A stretch of 64,000 bases of DNA from Beijerinckiaceae bacterium (GTDB lineage: Bacteria > Pseudomonadota > Alphaproteobacteria > Rhizobiales > Beijerinckiaceae). The position numbers and the translations under genes are program-made. The notes beneath the pieces are model-generated. The model searched no databases, was not told the DNA's origin, and saw nothing but the letters and a program-made list of their open reading frames with translations. The first letter of the stretch is position 1. Every line of letters begins with the position of its first letter. Positions 1 to 9,202 of this stretch are shown in pieces. Location of the stretch: the NCBI GenBank assembly GCA_947452005.1, contig CANGBC010000007.1, positions 54,181 to 118,180 on the forward strand, in the 5' to 3' direction.

Positions 1-1
1 G

Positions 2-544
2 GTGATGCTCGCCATTGCGCCCTTCTGGACGTCTTTTCTCATTCGCATTTATGCGTGGATCATGCTGCTCAAAGACGAGGGTCTGATCAACAAAGCGCTT
101 TTGTCCTTGGGGCTCATTCACATGCCACTGTCGATGTTTGCGACAGAAACGGCAGTGCTGATTGGCATTGTTTATTCCTATCTGCCGTTCATGATTTTGC
201 CGCTCTACAGCGCGCTCGAGCGGCAAGACCCCGCGCTTCTGGAAGCGGCCAGCGATCTGGGTGCGACGCCACTCAAAGCTTTCTGGCGTATCACGGTGCC
301 GCTGGCACGACCCGGCATTCTGGCGGGTCTCCTGTTGGTCTTTATTCCGGCAGTTGGCGAATTTGTTATTCCCGATTTGCTGGGCGGATCAGACACGCTG
401 ATGATTGGCCGGTCTCTGTGGAGTGAGTTTTTCGACAATCGCGATTGGCCGACCGCCAGTGCGGTGGCGGTTCTCCTCCTTGCACTGCTGCTCGTGCCGC
501 TGATGATTTATGAGCGCCAGCAAGTGACGGGGACGCAGCCATGA
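2..544 (+). CDS. ABC transporter permease, spermidine/putrescine type (PotB/PotH-like), 5' partial
   Basis: Inner-membrane permease subunit of a polyamine-type ABC importer. The gene runs off the left edge, so the N-terminus and the first transmembrane helices are missing and the first codon shown is internal. About 180 residues remain, with four to five hydrophobic segments and the cytoplasmic EAA loop around residues 80-100 (EAASDLGATPLKAF), which docks on the ATPase. The stop overlaps the start of the next permease (ATGA), so the two subunits are co-translated as in potBC/potHI. Substrate cannot be fixed from a permease alone: putrescine, spermidine or a related cation is most likely. The ATPase and binding protein presumably lie upstream of the window. 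Confidence 0.88.
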   Translation: MMLAIAPFWTSFLIRIYAWIMLLKDEGLINKALLSLGLIHMPLSMFATETAVLIGIVYSYLPFMILPLYSALERQDPALLEAASDLGATPLKAFWRITVPLARPGILAGLLLVFIPAVGEFVIPDLLGGSDTLMIGRSLWSEFFDNRDWPTASAVAVLLLALLLVPLMIYERQQVTGTQP

Positions 545-1335
545 AGCGCGGGCTCACGTCTTTTCATTTGGCCATTCTGGCACTGGGCTTTGGCTTTCTT
601 TATGTGCCCATTGCGCTTGTCGTTCTCTATTCTTTCAATGCCTCGCGTTTGGTGACGGTGTGGGGCGGGTTCTCGACGCAATGGTATGTGTCGCTCTTGG
701 CCAATGAGGCCTTGCTGCAGGCGGCCAGCGTCAGCTTGCGTGTGGCTTTGGCGGCCGCCGCGCTGTCAACAGTGCTTGGCACATGTGCGGCTTTTGCTCT
801 GCAACGGTTCGGGCGTTTTCCGGCGCGCAGCCTGTTTGCAGGTCTCGTCTATGCGCCACTTGTCATGCCCGAAGTGATCATCGGTCTGGCCATGCTCTTG
901 CTGTTTGTCGGGCTCGGCATGGATCGCGGGTTCTGGACCATTGTCGCGGGCCACACGACTTTGGGCCTGTGTTTCGTCGCGGTGGTTGTGCAAGCGCGGC
1001 TGTCTGGTTTTGATCGTGCGTTGGAAGAAGCGGCACAAGATCTAGGTGCGAGCCCCGCGCGCACGTTTCGTGCCATCACACTGCCTTTGATCCTGCCGGC
1101 CATGCTGGCTGGCTTTCTTTTGGCTTTCACCATTTCGCTGGATGATTTTGTGATTGCCAGTTTCACCTCTGGCCCGGGCTCCACCACTTTGCCTATGCGC
1201 ATCTACAGTCAGGTGCGCTTGGGTCTCACGCCCGAGATCAATGCGATCTCGACTTTGCTGATTGGTTTTGTGGGCGTCGCCTTGCTGGTCGCCTCTGTCG
1301 TCAATCGTCTCAGGGCACCGTCCCAGGCGCAGTGA
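541..1335 (+). CDS. ABC transporter permease, spermidine/putrescine type (PotC/PotI-like)
   Basis: Second permease of the polyamine-type importer, 264 residues, the usual length for PotC/PotI. About six transmembrane helices are visible, starting with one at residues 9-30, and the EAA loop lies near residues 162-181 (EEAAQDLGASPARTF). The ATG sits inside the stop of the upstream permease (ATGA overlap), indicating translational coupling and a heterodimeric membrane channel. It is the last gene of its operon: its 3' end overlaps by 26 bp the 3' end of the convergent AsmA-like gene. Family assignment is firm; substrate is inferred from family only. Confidence 0.9.
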   Translation: MKRGLTSFHLAILALGFGFLYVPIALVVLYSFNASRLVTVWGGFSTQWYVSLLANEALLQAASVSLRVALAAAALSTVLGTCAAFALQRFGRFPARSLFAGLVYAPLVMPEVIIGLAMLLLFVGLGMDRGFWTIVAGHTTLGLCFVAVVVQARLSGFDRALEEAAQDLGASPARTFRAITLPLILPAMLAGFLLAFTISLDDFVIASFTSGPGSTTLPMRIYSQVRLGLTPEINAISTLLIGFVGVALLVASVVNRLRAPSQAQ

Positions 1336-3166
1336 CGGCGGGTATTTTTTCAAGCGCGCGCAACAGGGGTGCTGCGGCTTCCGAGCGGCGCATCAGGCTT
1401 TCTTTATCAAAGATGATTTGCGGCTCATCCCAGGGCCCGCGAATATCCAGCAGCAATTGCGGCCCGTTTTCGCGCACCGATGTGCCGGGCCCCGTTTGGC
1501 GGGCCATGGCCCGCAGATTGAGTTTGCGATCTGCCACCGAGGCAGTGCCCGTCATCGCCACTTGCACACCAAGGCCTGAGACCAAAGCTTGCGTGAATTC
1601 CAGCGTGCCGCGCGTCAGCCGCGCAGAGACGACAGCGGTTTCAAAACCTGTGCGGCCATTGCGGGCTTCGGTGAGGATCGACAAGGGGCGTCGCTCCAGA
1701 CTGCGCAGCGCGCGTTCAAGATCAATGCCGTGCAAATCGCCATTCTGAAAACGTGTCTCGACCGTGCCATCGAGCGAGCGCACAAGGGCCGCGATGGTTT
1801 CGCCCTGTCCATCAAGATCAAATTGTCCGCTGGCTGTGCCGCTGATGCGAAACGCACGGAACATGTCTTTGGTCAGGGCCTCGGCTTCAATGGAAGCAAA
1901 AGCACCTGATGTGCGCAGCTCAAGACCTTGCGCGCCGGGGTTAAGCGTGACGCGACCTTTGATCTGGCCGCCATAGACCTTTGCTTGTCCGATGGCGACA
2001 TCCAGTCGCCCGCCATTGAGCAAGACCGACGCGCCGACATCTTCAAACAGAGTGCGGCCAAGGCGCGCCTTGCTTGCCGAGAGGCGCAGATCCATATCCG
2101 CATCGTCAAACCCGCCCAAGGGCAGCGTGTCATCATTCCATGCGCCACTGTCGGCGGTCAGCGCGGGCATTTCCGCGATGATGGGGGCGAGCACGATTGT
2201 GTCAGCGGCCAGAGTTCCCGACAGCGTGGCGCGGCCGTGATTGGCTTGCAGGGCGAGCGTGCCTTCAAAAGGATTGCCGTCGATATTGATTTTCAAGGCT
2301 GAGAGCGAAAGCGAGGAGAGCCCCGCGCGCGCCAGTCCTGACAAGGTGAGCTGGTTGACACCCAGCAAGGGCGTTTTCAAACCGAGCGCTTGCGTGAAGC
2401 TGCGCAGCGCTTTGCTGGTTGCGCTCACGCGCCCATCAAATTGCATCGAGGCGCCGCCCGTCAGCGTGCCGGTGGTCGCCACTTGCAACGTCTCACTGTC
2501 GAGTTTGAGGCTCGCCGCGCTGTCGCCACCGCGCATCAGGTCTGTCGGCTTGCCAAGCCAGGCAGCCAGTTCGCGCGTCTCATCCTGCCAGATGAATGTA
2601 CCATTCAGGGAGGCGGGTGCGGAGAGTTGCGGCCAGTCGAGTGTCAGGTTGATCTTGTCCAAAGCGACGTTGCGCGTTGCGCCCAACTGGCGAATGCGCG
2701 CTGTGCCATCGACCAGTGTGATCGTGCCCACACGTGTGCGGTCGGCTGAGCGGGCTTCATCAGACGAGGGTGCCGATTGCGCCGCGCGCGCAATCGCACC
2801 CAGTCGCGAGAACGGGCGCTCTTCGTAATCGTAGGAGACGTCAGGCTTGTCGAGTTGCACGGAGGATAATTCCATCCGGCCTGACAGCAGTGGCCACAGC
2901 CGCAGATTGCCGCGCAGCACATCCGCGTGAATGACCAGCGCACCCTTGTCATCCGAGATGAGCACATTCTCAATTTTGATGCGGGGGCGTGGCAGAACGG
3001 CAAAGGAGGCTTTGCCTTGCGCATTGGCGCGCAGGCCCGCAGTTTGCATCACCTGATCGGCCAGCTCTTGGCGCAAGGCCTCGCCCGAGAGGGTCCAATG
3101 CGCACTCGCGACACCCGTCAGCGCCACAGCGAGCGGAAGCAACAGCCATTTGGGGTGAAACTTCAT
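1310..3166 (-). CDS. AsmA family protein
   Basis: A 618-residue protein with an N-terminal hydrophobic anchor (about residues 6-23) followed by a long periplasmic region rich in beta-strands, the layout of AsmA/YhjG/TamB-related proteins. These sit in the inner membrane facing the periplasm and are linked to outer-membrane biogenesis and to lipid transport between the membranes. The C-terminal third has the typical AsmA pattern of a GTASVADRKLNLRA-like segment followed by a strand pair. The start has GAAGG a few bases upstream. It is transcribed alone and converges on the permease gene with a 26 bp overlap. Exact cargo or function is unknown; the family call is good. Confidence 0.82.
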   Translation of the reverse strand: MKFHPKWLLLPLAVALTGVASAHWTLSGEALRQELADQVMQTAGLRANAQGKASFAVLPRPRIKIENVLISDDKGALVIHADVLRGNLRLWPLLSGRMELSSVQLDKPDVSYDYEERPFSRLGAIARAAQSAPSSDEARSADRTRVGTITLVDGTARIRQLGATRNVALDKINLTLDWPQLSAPASLNGTFIWQDETRELAAWLGKPTDLMRGGDSAASLKLDSETLQVATTGTLTGGASMQFDGRVSATSKALRSFTQALGLKTPLLGVNQLTLSGLARAGLSSLSLSALKINIDGNPFEGTLALQANHGRATLSGTLAADTIVLAPIIAEMPALTADSGAWNDDTLPLGGFDDADMDLRLSASKARLGRTLFEDVGASVLLNGGRLDVAIGQAKVYGGQIKGRVTLNPGAQGLELRTSGAFASIEAEALTKDMFRAFRISGTASGQFDLDGQGETIAALVRSLDGTVETRFQNGDLHGIDLERALRSLERRPLSILTEARNGRTGFETAVVSARLTRGTLEFTQALVSGLGVQVAMTGTASVADRKLNLRAMARQTGPGTSVRENGPQLLLDIRGPWDEPQIIFDKESLMRRSEAAAPLLRALEKIPAVTAPGTVP

Positions 3167-3315
3167 GGAAACCTTCAGCCAGTCCGAACGAGCGCCATTC
3201 TGACCATGAAGCGGGCCGAAGCAAGGCGGGTCACCCAGTCTTGACCTGCATCATGGCCACAGTCCGTCTTTGCCTGTGAACTCGGCACACCACGCAGCCA
3301 AGGAAGGACGCGCAC

Positions 3316-3696
3316 GTGTCAGACATTCATCTGTCCAAGATCAGTCTTGAGCCCGCACCGGGCCCCAAAGAGCCCGCACCTGAGGCTTCCTATGAGTTTG
3401 TCGCGCCGCTCGATGGGCAGGGGCAGATTGATCTGGAGAGCTGGAAGCACAAACGCGCTTTGTGTTTCGTGCACCGCCTTGGCACCGATGGCGCGGTTCA
3501 GCATGGCTTGCTGGTCCATCGCGCGGGCGGGGCCGGTGGGGGAACCTGGGTGTTCGATTATGAGCTGGGGCCGGGCGACGAAGAGGCTGGTTTTCGTTTC
3601 GAGGCGCATCATTTTGTGGTCGGCGCTTTTGTCGCCATCCGCGATGCAGACGGGGCGACGCGCACCTTCAAAGTGACTGGCGTGACGCCTGCCTGA
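3316..3696 (+). CDS. Conserved hypothetical protein, 126 aa
   Basis: I do not recognise a named domain. The protein is small, soluble and mixed alpha/beta, with an N-terminal proline-rich stretch (residues 12-25) and a C-terminal half of alternating strands ending in a DGATRTFKVTGV-type segment that looks like a small beta-barrel or sandwich. There is no signal peptide or membrane helix. The GTG start at 3316 is preceded by AGGAAGG (3301-3307) at good spacing, and codon use matches its neighbours, so it is a real gene. It stands alone between the AsmA gene (divergent) and the RND operon (convergent), and a strong hairpin terminator follows its stop. Confidence 0.7.
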   Translation: MSDIHLSKISLEPAPGPKEPAPEASYEFVAPLDGQGQIDLESWKHKRALCFVHRLGTDGAVQHGLLVHRAGGAGGGTWVFDYELGPGDEEAGFRFEAHHFVVGAFVAIRDADGATRTFKVTGVTPA

Positions 3697-3701
3697 CAAA
3701 G

Positions 3702-3730
3702 AAAGAGGCCCGCAAGGGGCCTCTTTTTAT
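3702..3730. terminator. Bidirectional intrinsic terminator
   Basis: Inverted repeat AAGAGGCCC-GCAA-GGGGCCTCTT followed by a T run. The A run on the left arm makes it work on both strands, ending the small hypothetical gene on the plus strand and the RND operon on the minus strand. Confidence 0.85.
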
Positions 3731-6700
3731 TCTGCGGGTTTCAGCGAGCCGGCGCCTGCCGCTTGCTCGGTCTTGCGCATCTGGCCCGCCAGATAGCTGT
3801 CGACCTTGTCGAGATAATAATAGACGACTGGCGTGATATAGAGCGTCAGCAATTGCGAGACACACAGGCCACCCACAATGGCAATGCCCAGTGGCTGGCG
3901 CAATTCCGCACCCGCGCCCGCACCCAGCGCAATCGGCACCGCGCCCAGAATGGCAGCCAGTGTCGTCATGATGATGGGGCGGAAACGAATGATCGCTGCC
4001 TCGCGAATGGCGGGCAGGGATTCCAGCCCATCCTTTTTTCGCTCAATGGCAAAGTCGATCATCATGATCGCGTTTTTCTTCACAATGCCGACGAGCAGCA
4101 ATATGCCGATGATCGCGATCACCGAGAGATCCATATCAAACACCCAGAGCGCCAGAAGCGCGCCTAAGCCCGCAGACGGCAGGCCGGAGAGAATGGTGAT
4201 GGGATGGATGAAGCTCTCGTAGAGCACGCCCAGCACAATATAGATCGTCAGCACAGCGGCGAGGATCAAGGGCACCTGTCCGCGCTGCGCATCCTGGAAG
4301 AGCGCGGCTGTGCCTGAGAAATTGGTGGTGATGCTCGCGGGCAGATTGACCTCGCGTTCCGCGCGGCGAATGGCTTCCACCGCTTCACCAATCGACACGC
4401 CCGGCGCTGTGTTGAAAGACAGCGTGACGGACGGTTGCTGCGACTGACGGTTGACGGTGAGTGGGCCAACAGATGAGCGAATGGTCGCGACCTGATCCAG
4501 CGGCACGATGGGGGCCGACGAGACGCCGCCCGAACCACCGCTTGCACCCGATGCACCATTGGCGCCTGGCGTATTGGCAGCCGACGCCGTTGTGCCACCT
4601 GATCCTGATTGTGCGCGGATAAAGATGCGCCCGACGGAGGAGGGGTCATCGCGGAAATTGCCCTTGGCTTCGAGCAGCACCTGATAGTCAGCGGCTTGCG
4701 TGAAGATCGTCGAGATCTGACGATTGCCATAGGTGTTGTAGAGCGCTTGCTTGATCTGGTCGGTGGTCAGGCCGAAAGCTGCAGCCTTTTCGCGATCGAT
4801 ATCGATCGAGAGTTGCGGATTGCGGATCTGCAGATCGGTGGTGACATCGCGCAGCACAGGAATGCGGCGCATGCGTTCCAGCATTTCGGGCGACTTGCCA
4901 TAGAGTGCGGTGAGATCACCCGATTGCAGCGTATATTGATAGGAGGCGCGCGATTGGCGGCCCCCATTCAGATTGAGATTTTGCACCGGGTTGAAGACGG
5001 CGGTGAGGCCGGGCACGGCAGAGGTCTTCTGGCGCAGACGCGCGATGATTTTCTGAATATCGCCGCGCTCTTTCTTCGGCTTCAAGGCGACAAACAACTG
5101 GCCTTGGTTAGACCCACCAGAGCCGACATTGGATGTCACATAATCAATGGCTGGATCTTGCAGCAGAATATCGACGAGCTGGCGTTGTTTCTCGGCCATG
5201 GCCGGAAAGCCAATATCGGGTGCAGCTTCCGCCGAGCCTGACAGAAAGCCTGTATCCTCAATCGGGAAAAAGCCCTTGGGCATATAGGCGAAGACGGCGG
5301 CGCTCAGCGCGAATGTGCCAAATGTCACGCCCAGCATGATGAGGCGGTGACGCAGCACAACATCGAGCGAGCGACGATAGGCATCGGCCACGCCATCGAT
5401 CACATAATCAACGGCGACATCGAAGCGGCGCTTCTTGGCATGGTGGTCAATGGGCTTGAGAATGCGCGCGCACAGCATCGGTGTCAGCGTCAGTGAGACA
5501 AAGCCCGAGACCAGAATGGCGCATGAAATGACGACCGCAAATTCACGAAACACGCGCCCCACCACGCCGCCCATCAGCAACACGGGGATGAAGACGGCGA
5601 CCAGCGACAAGGTGATCGAGAGAATGGTGAAGCCGATTTCGCTGGCGCCCTTCAATGCTGCGTCGAAGGGTTTCATGCCCTCTTCAATATGGCGCACGAT
5701 ATTTTCGAGCATGACGATCGCGTCATCGACCACAAAGCCCACAGCCAGTGTAATGGCGAGCAGGGAAATATTGTCGATGGAATAGCCAAAGACATACATG
5801 AAGGCGCAGGTGCCAATCAGCGACACCGGCAGCGCCAACGTCGGAATGATGGTGGCGGCAATGGTCTTCAGGAAGAGGAAGATGACCAGCACGACGAGCG
5901 CAATGGACATCATCAAGGTGAATTCGACGTCTTCGACCGATTCACGGATGGAGCGCGAACGATCATTCAGCACGAAGGCCTGAACGGAGGGTGGCAATTG
6001 CGCCTGATAGCCCGGCAGTTTGGCTTTGATCGCATCCACGACCTGCACCGTATTGGCGTCAGACTGGCGGAAGATCGCCAGCAGGATGGCGCGATCCTTG
6101 TTCTGCCAGGCGGCGATCTGATCGTTTTCGACCCCGTCATAGACTTTGGCAATTTCGCCCAGACGCACGGGTGCGCCGTTGCGCCAAGCGATGACAATGT
6201 CACGATAGCCTTCGGCATGTTCAATCTGGCCGGACGCCGTCAGTGTGACGTTCTGACCTTGGCCGCGCAATGTGCCAACCGGTGTGGCGCTGTTGGCGGC
6301 TGAAACCGCGCTGCGAATATCCTGCAGCGTCAGGCCGCGTGCGGCCGCCGCATCGGGATCGGCTTCAATGCGCACGGCGAATTTCTGCTGGCCGAAAATC
6401 GTGACCTGCGCGACGCCGGGGATTTGCGAAATCTGCTGCGCAAACACCTGCTCGGCATAATCATTGGTCGTCGACAGCGGCAAAGTGGGCGAGGCCAGAC
6501 CCAGAAACAGGATCGGCGAATCCGCCGGGTTCACTTTGCGAAAAGACGGCGGGGCAGGCAGTTCCGGGGGCAGGCGGCGCAATGTCGCTGAAATCTGCGA
6601 CTGCACATCCAGCGCTGCGCCATCAATCTCGCGATCAAGGTCAAACTGAATGGTGATGTTGGTCTGGCCGGTCTGCGAACGTGACGTCATCAGCGACACG

Positions 6701-6927
6701 CCGGGAATGGTCGCAAAGGCGCGCTCGAGCGGGGCCGCGACAGAGGCCGCCATTGTTTCGGGGTTCGCGCCGGGCAGTGACGCCGAGACATTGATCGTCG
6801 GGAAGTCGACGCGTGGCAGTGCAGCCACCGGCAGTTTCATGTAACCGAAAATGCCAAACACCAGAAACGACACCATCAACAGTGTCGTCATGACCGGTCG
6901 GCGGATGCAGAGTTCGGGAAGTGACAT
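3727..6927 (-). CDS. RND multidrug efflux transporter, inner-membrane pump (MdtB/MdtC/MuxB-like)
   Basis: A 1066-residue proton-driven pump of the HAE-1 RND family, full length. Twelve transmembrane helices are expected, with two large periplasmic porter/docking loops. The paired aspartates of the proton relay in TM4 are present (D401-D402 in GFVVDDAIVMLEN). The sequence resembles MdtB/MdtC/MuxB pumps more than AcrB. An odd feature is a Gly/Ala/Ser-rich stretch of about 33 residues near 772-804 in the second periplasmic loop, where relatives have a short turn. The start overlaps the stop of the upstream adaptor gene by one base, so pump and adaptor form an operon. No TolC-like channel gene is nearby; a shared one elsewhere is presumably used. 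Confidence 0.93.
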   Translation of the reverse strand: MSLPELCIRRPVMTTLLMVSFLVFGIFGYMKLPVAALPRVDFPTINVSASLPGANPETMAASVAAPLERAFATIPGVSLMTSRSQTGQTNITIQFDLDREIDGAALDVQSQISATLRRLPPELPAPPSFRKVNPADSPILFLGLASPTLPLSTTNDYAEQVFAQQISQIPGVAQVTIFGQQKFAVRIEADPDAAAARGLTLQDIRSAVSAANSATPVGTLRGQGQNVTLTASGQIEHAEGYRDIVIAWRNGAPVRLGEIAKVYDGVENDQIAAWQNKDRAILLAIFRQSDANTVQVVDAIKAKLPGYQAQLPPSVQAFVLNDRSRSIRESVEDVEFTLMMSIALVVLVIFLFLKTIAATIIPTLALPVSLIGTCAFMYVFGYSIDNISLLAITLAVGFVVDDAIVMLENIVRHIEEGMKPFDAALKGASEIGFTILSITLSLVAVFIPVLLMGGVVGRVFREFAVVISCAILVSGFVSLTLTPMLCARILKPIDHHAKKRRFDVAVDYVIDGVADAYRRSLDVVLRHRLIMLGVTFGTFALSAAVFAYMPKGFFPIEDTGFLSGSAEAAPDIGFPAMAEKQRQLVDILLQDPAIDYVTSNVGSGGSNQGQLFVALKPKKERGDIQKIIARLRQKTSAVPGLTAVFNPVQNLNLNGGRQSRASYQYTLQSGDLTALYGKSPEMLERMRRIPVLRDVTTDLQIRNPQLSIDIDREKAAAFGLTTDQIKQALYNTYGNRQISTIFTQAADYQVLLEAKGNFRDDPSSVGRIFIRAQSGSGGTTASAANTPGANGASGASGGSGGVSSAPIVPLDQVATIRSSVGPLTVNRQSQQPSVTLSFNTAPGVSIGEAVEAIRRAEREVNLPASITTNFSGTAALFQDAQRGQVPLILAAVLTIYIVLGVLYESFIHPITILSGLPSAGLGALLALWVFDMDLSVIAIIGILLLVGIVKKNAIMMIDFAIERKKDGLESLPAIREAAIIRFRPIIMTTLAAILGAVPIALGAGAGAELRQPLGIAIVGGLCVSQLLTLYITPVVYYYLDKVDSYLAGQMRKTEQAAGAGSLKPAE

Positions 6928-8114
6928 CAGCTATTCCCCTTCTTCGCATCTGCTCCGCGCGTTTCCACACGCGCTCCATTGGTCAGCGCCAATGCGCCAT
7001 CGACCACAACGGTCTCGCCGCCAGTGATGCCTTTCAGCACAATCTGGCGACCTTCCTGATAACGGCCCAGTTCAATCGGCTTCACACGCGCTGTGCCATC
7101 TTCGACAACATAAACGTAATTACCGTTCTGCCCCGATTGCACCGCTTCGCGCGGCACGCTCACGACATCGGAATCCACACGCAATTGCATGCGCACCGAG
7201 CAGAGCTGGCCCGACCACAAGACTTCATCGGGATTGTCGAACACAGCGCGCACCGTGATCGTGCCGGTTGAAGGGTCAATCGCATTGTCGATGACCGCAA
7301 TCTTGCCGGTCACACTTTTGGTCGAGCCTTGCGGGGTGGCGACGATTTCGGAATCGCTGCGCGTGGCAGCGTCACGCAAATCCGACAACAGGCGCTGCGG
7401 CACGGAGAAGGACACATAGATCGGTGTCGTCTGCACAATGGTGGTCAATGTGCCAGTCGCCGTGGAATCGCCCGAGCGGATGATATTGCCAGCCTTTTGC
7501 GTAAAGGTGCTGACGCGGCCTGAGATCGGCGCTTTGATTGTGTACCAGCTCAGCTGCACGTTGAGATTTTCGATCTGCGCTTCATCGCCCATGATGGCTG
7601 CGCGCGCTGAGGCGGCTGCGGTCTTGGCATTGTCGAAGGCGACCTGCGTGCCGGTCTGGCGCGAGAGAAGTTCATTGTAGCGGATGACGTCGCGCTCGGC
7701 CTGTTCGAGCGTGGCGCGATCTTTCGCCAAAGTAGCTTGCGCCTGTTTGATCTGCGCTTCGACCTGACGTGCATCGAGTTTGACGAGGACATCGCCCGCT
7801 TTCACGGGTGCGCCATCCGCCACCAGAATGGAATCGATCTGCGCATCAATGCGCGAGCGGATCGCCACGCTGGCAATGGGCTGCACGGTGCCCACTGCTT
7901 CTGTCAGATAAGGCATGGCGCCGCGTTCGGCTTTCCCGACGCGCACATTCACGGGAGGACGATTTGGTGCGCCATTCGTTGGGCCGCTGCTTTGCTGCGC
8001 GTGCGCGCTCATCGAAGCGGAAGAAGGCGGCAGCAAAGCCGAGGTGATCAACGCGACTGCGCCCAAACCGGCAGCGCCAGCCAAGATCAGTCTCGGGCTT
8101 TTCACGAAATTCAT
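6927..8114 (-). CDS. RND efflux periplasmic adaptor (membrane fusion protein)
   Basis: About 395-residue adaptor that links the RND pump to an outer-membrane channel. After a short N-terminal anchor (from residue 10) come the barrel-sandwich (lipoyl-like) segment, an alpha-hairpin with coiled-coil character around AQIKQAQATLAKDRATLEQ, the beta-barrel and the membrane-proximal domain, in the usual order for MdtA/MexE-type proteins. The open frame extends to 8168, but GGGAG at 8121-8125 lies six bases before the ATG at 8114 (three before the ATG at 8117), so the start is placed at 8114. It is the first gene of the pump operon. Confidence 0.92.
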   Translation of the reverse strand: MNFVKSPRLILAGAAGLGAVALITSALLPPSSASMSAHAQQSSGPTNGAPNRPPVNVRVGKAERGAMPYLTEAVGTVQPIASVAIRSRIDAQIDSILVADGAPVKAGDVLVKLDARQVEAQIKQAQATLAKDRATLEQAERDVIRYNELLSRQTGTQVAFDNAKTAAASARAAIMGDEAQIENLNVQLSWYTIKAPISGRVSTFTQKAGNIIRSGDSTATGTLTTIVQTTPIYVSFSVPQRLLSDLRDAATRSDSEIVATPQGSTKSVTGKIAVIDNAIDPSTGTITVRAVFDNPDEVLWSGQLCSVRMQLRVDSDVVSVPREAVQSGQNGNYVYVVEDGTARVKPIELGRYQEGRQIVLKGITGGETVVVDGALALTNGARVETRGADAKKGNS

Positions 8115-8338
8115 CATCGTCTCCCACACCGGCTTGTGTGTTGGCTTAAGGGATCGCGGGGCGATCACGGCCTACCCGGCTGTTTTATCTTGCAAGTTGG
8201 CACATAAGGCACGAAACGGCACCCGCTTGGCAAGAGGTGCAGGCCACCTGTCTGAAATTTAACAAAAGCGTCATATCCATTGGCCAGGCTGGGCATCTAA
8301 TGGCCCCATACGTGCGCACAAGTGCGGCAGATCCGCGC

Positions 8339-8758
8339 TCAGCGCGTGTGGCGCGACATTTCTTCTATCAAGGCGCGGCCGAGCTCTTCCAGGCGGAAAG
8401 GCTTTTGCACCACACCATGATTTTTGTGCGCTGCGGGAACACCCGTCTCGCCATAGCCTGTGGTGAAGATGAACGGCACGTTCCGGCGTGCCAGTTCATC
8501 GGCGACGCGGTCGATCTTTTCAGTACCAAGGTTCACGTCGAGCAAAGCGGCATCGATCTCGATTTGGGCAATCAACCCCAAAGCGGCCTCGATCTGCGAG
8601 GCTGTGCCAGCGATCATGCAGGCCAGCTCACCCAGCATGTCTTCGAGGGTCATGGCGATCATCGGCTCATCCTCGACGATGAGAATGCGGCAACCCGAAA
8701 GTCCAGCTTCATCGCTCATGGCATCAATCCAGACGTTCCCCACGCCAATCGGTGACAT
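8339..8758 (-). CDS. Stand-alone response regulator receiver domain protein
   Basis: A 139-residue protein made only of a CheY-like receiver domain, with no DNA-binding or enzymatic output domain. The acidic pair E29-D30, phosphoacceptor D74 (LLDVNL), Thr99/Thr100 switch region and Lys119 (QKPF) are all present, so it should be phosphorylatable. An alternative ATG at 8719 (MSDEAG) would remove 13 residues; neither start has a strong ribosome binding site. Single-domain receivers act in phosphorelays, chemotaxis or the general stress response of alphaproteobacteria. No histidine kinase is adjacent, so the partner is unknown. Confidence 0.85.
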   Translation of the reverse strand: MSPIGVGNVWIDAMSDEAGLSGCRILIVEDEPMIAMTLEDMLGELACMIAGTASQIEAALGLIAQIEIDAALLDVNLGTEKIDRVADELARRNVPFIFTTGYGETGVPAAHKNHGVVQKPFRLEELGRALIEEMSRHTR

Positions 8759-8805
8759 TGGCGGTAGAGCCCGCCAGATGCAAGCTCAGCGGGCATCCTT
8801 GGGCG

Positions 8806-9186
8806 TCAGGTTGAACGATCTGGCTTGAGCCGCAAGGCCGCGTCCAGGCTCGCCGTCAGCCAGCCCGCGATCATCAGAAACCCGCCAGATGGCGCCGCCA
8901 TGGGAAACAAAGCCTGCTGGGCGAGGCTGCGGATGGTGATGTCGCCACAAAAGAGCAGGGCGCCGGCGAGCGTCAGGGCTGCGGCCAATGTGCCGGTGCG
9001 GGTCGGCGCGCCACGCGTCAGAGCGATGATCAGGGCCGCGTGGATGAGGGCGAAGACCGCCGCCGTGCGCAAATTCTCACCATACCCACCATGCGCCGCC
9101 ACAGCCGCGCCCGCCACGCCGCTGGCACCCAGGAGGCCGGCCAGAACGGTCAGAAGGCGATTGGACAGGGTCAGAAAAGCAGGCAT
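8806..9186 (-). CDS. DUF423 family inner-membrane protein
   Basis: A small integral membrane protein (126 residues from the chosen start) with four hydrophobic segments and the DUF423/YgdD pattern: an N-terminal GLLGASGVAGAAVAAHG segment, a central ALIHAALIIAL helix and a C-terminal PMAAPSGGFLMIAGW helix. The open frame reaches back to 9243 but that would overlap the upstream gene; the ATG at 9186 (MPAFLTL) gives the usual length for the family and a 16 bp gap. Biochemical function is unknown for the family. Confidence 0.82.
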   Translation of the reverse strand: MPAFLTLSNRLLTVLAGLLGASGVAGAAVAAHGGYGENLRTAAVFALIHAALIIALTRGAPTRTGTLAAALTLAGALLFCGDITIRSLAQQALFPMAAPSGGFLMIAGWLTASLDAALRLKPDRST

Positions 9187-9202
9187 CGGGCATCCCAAGG
9201 GT

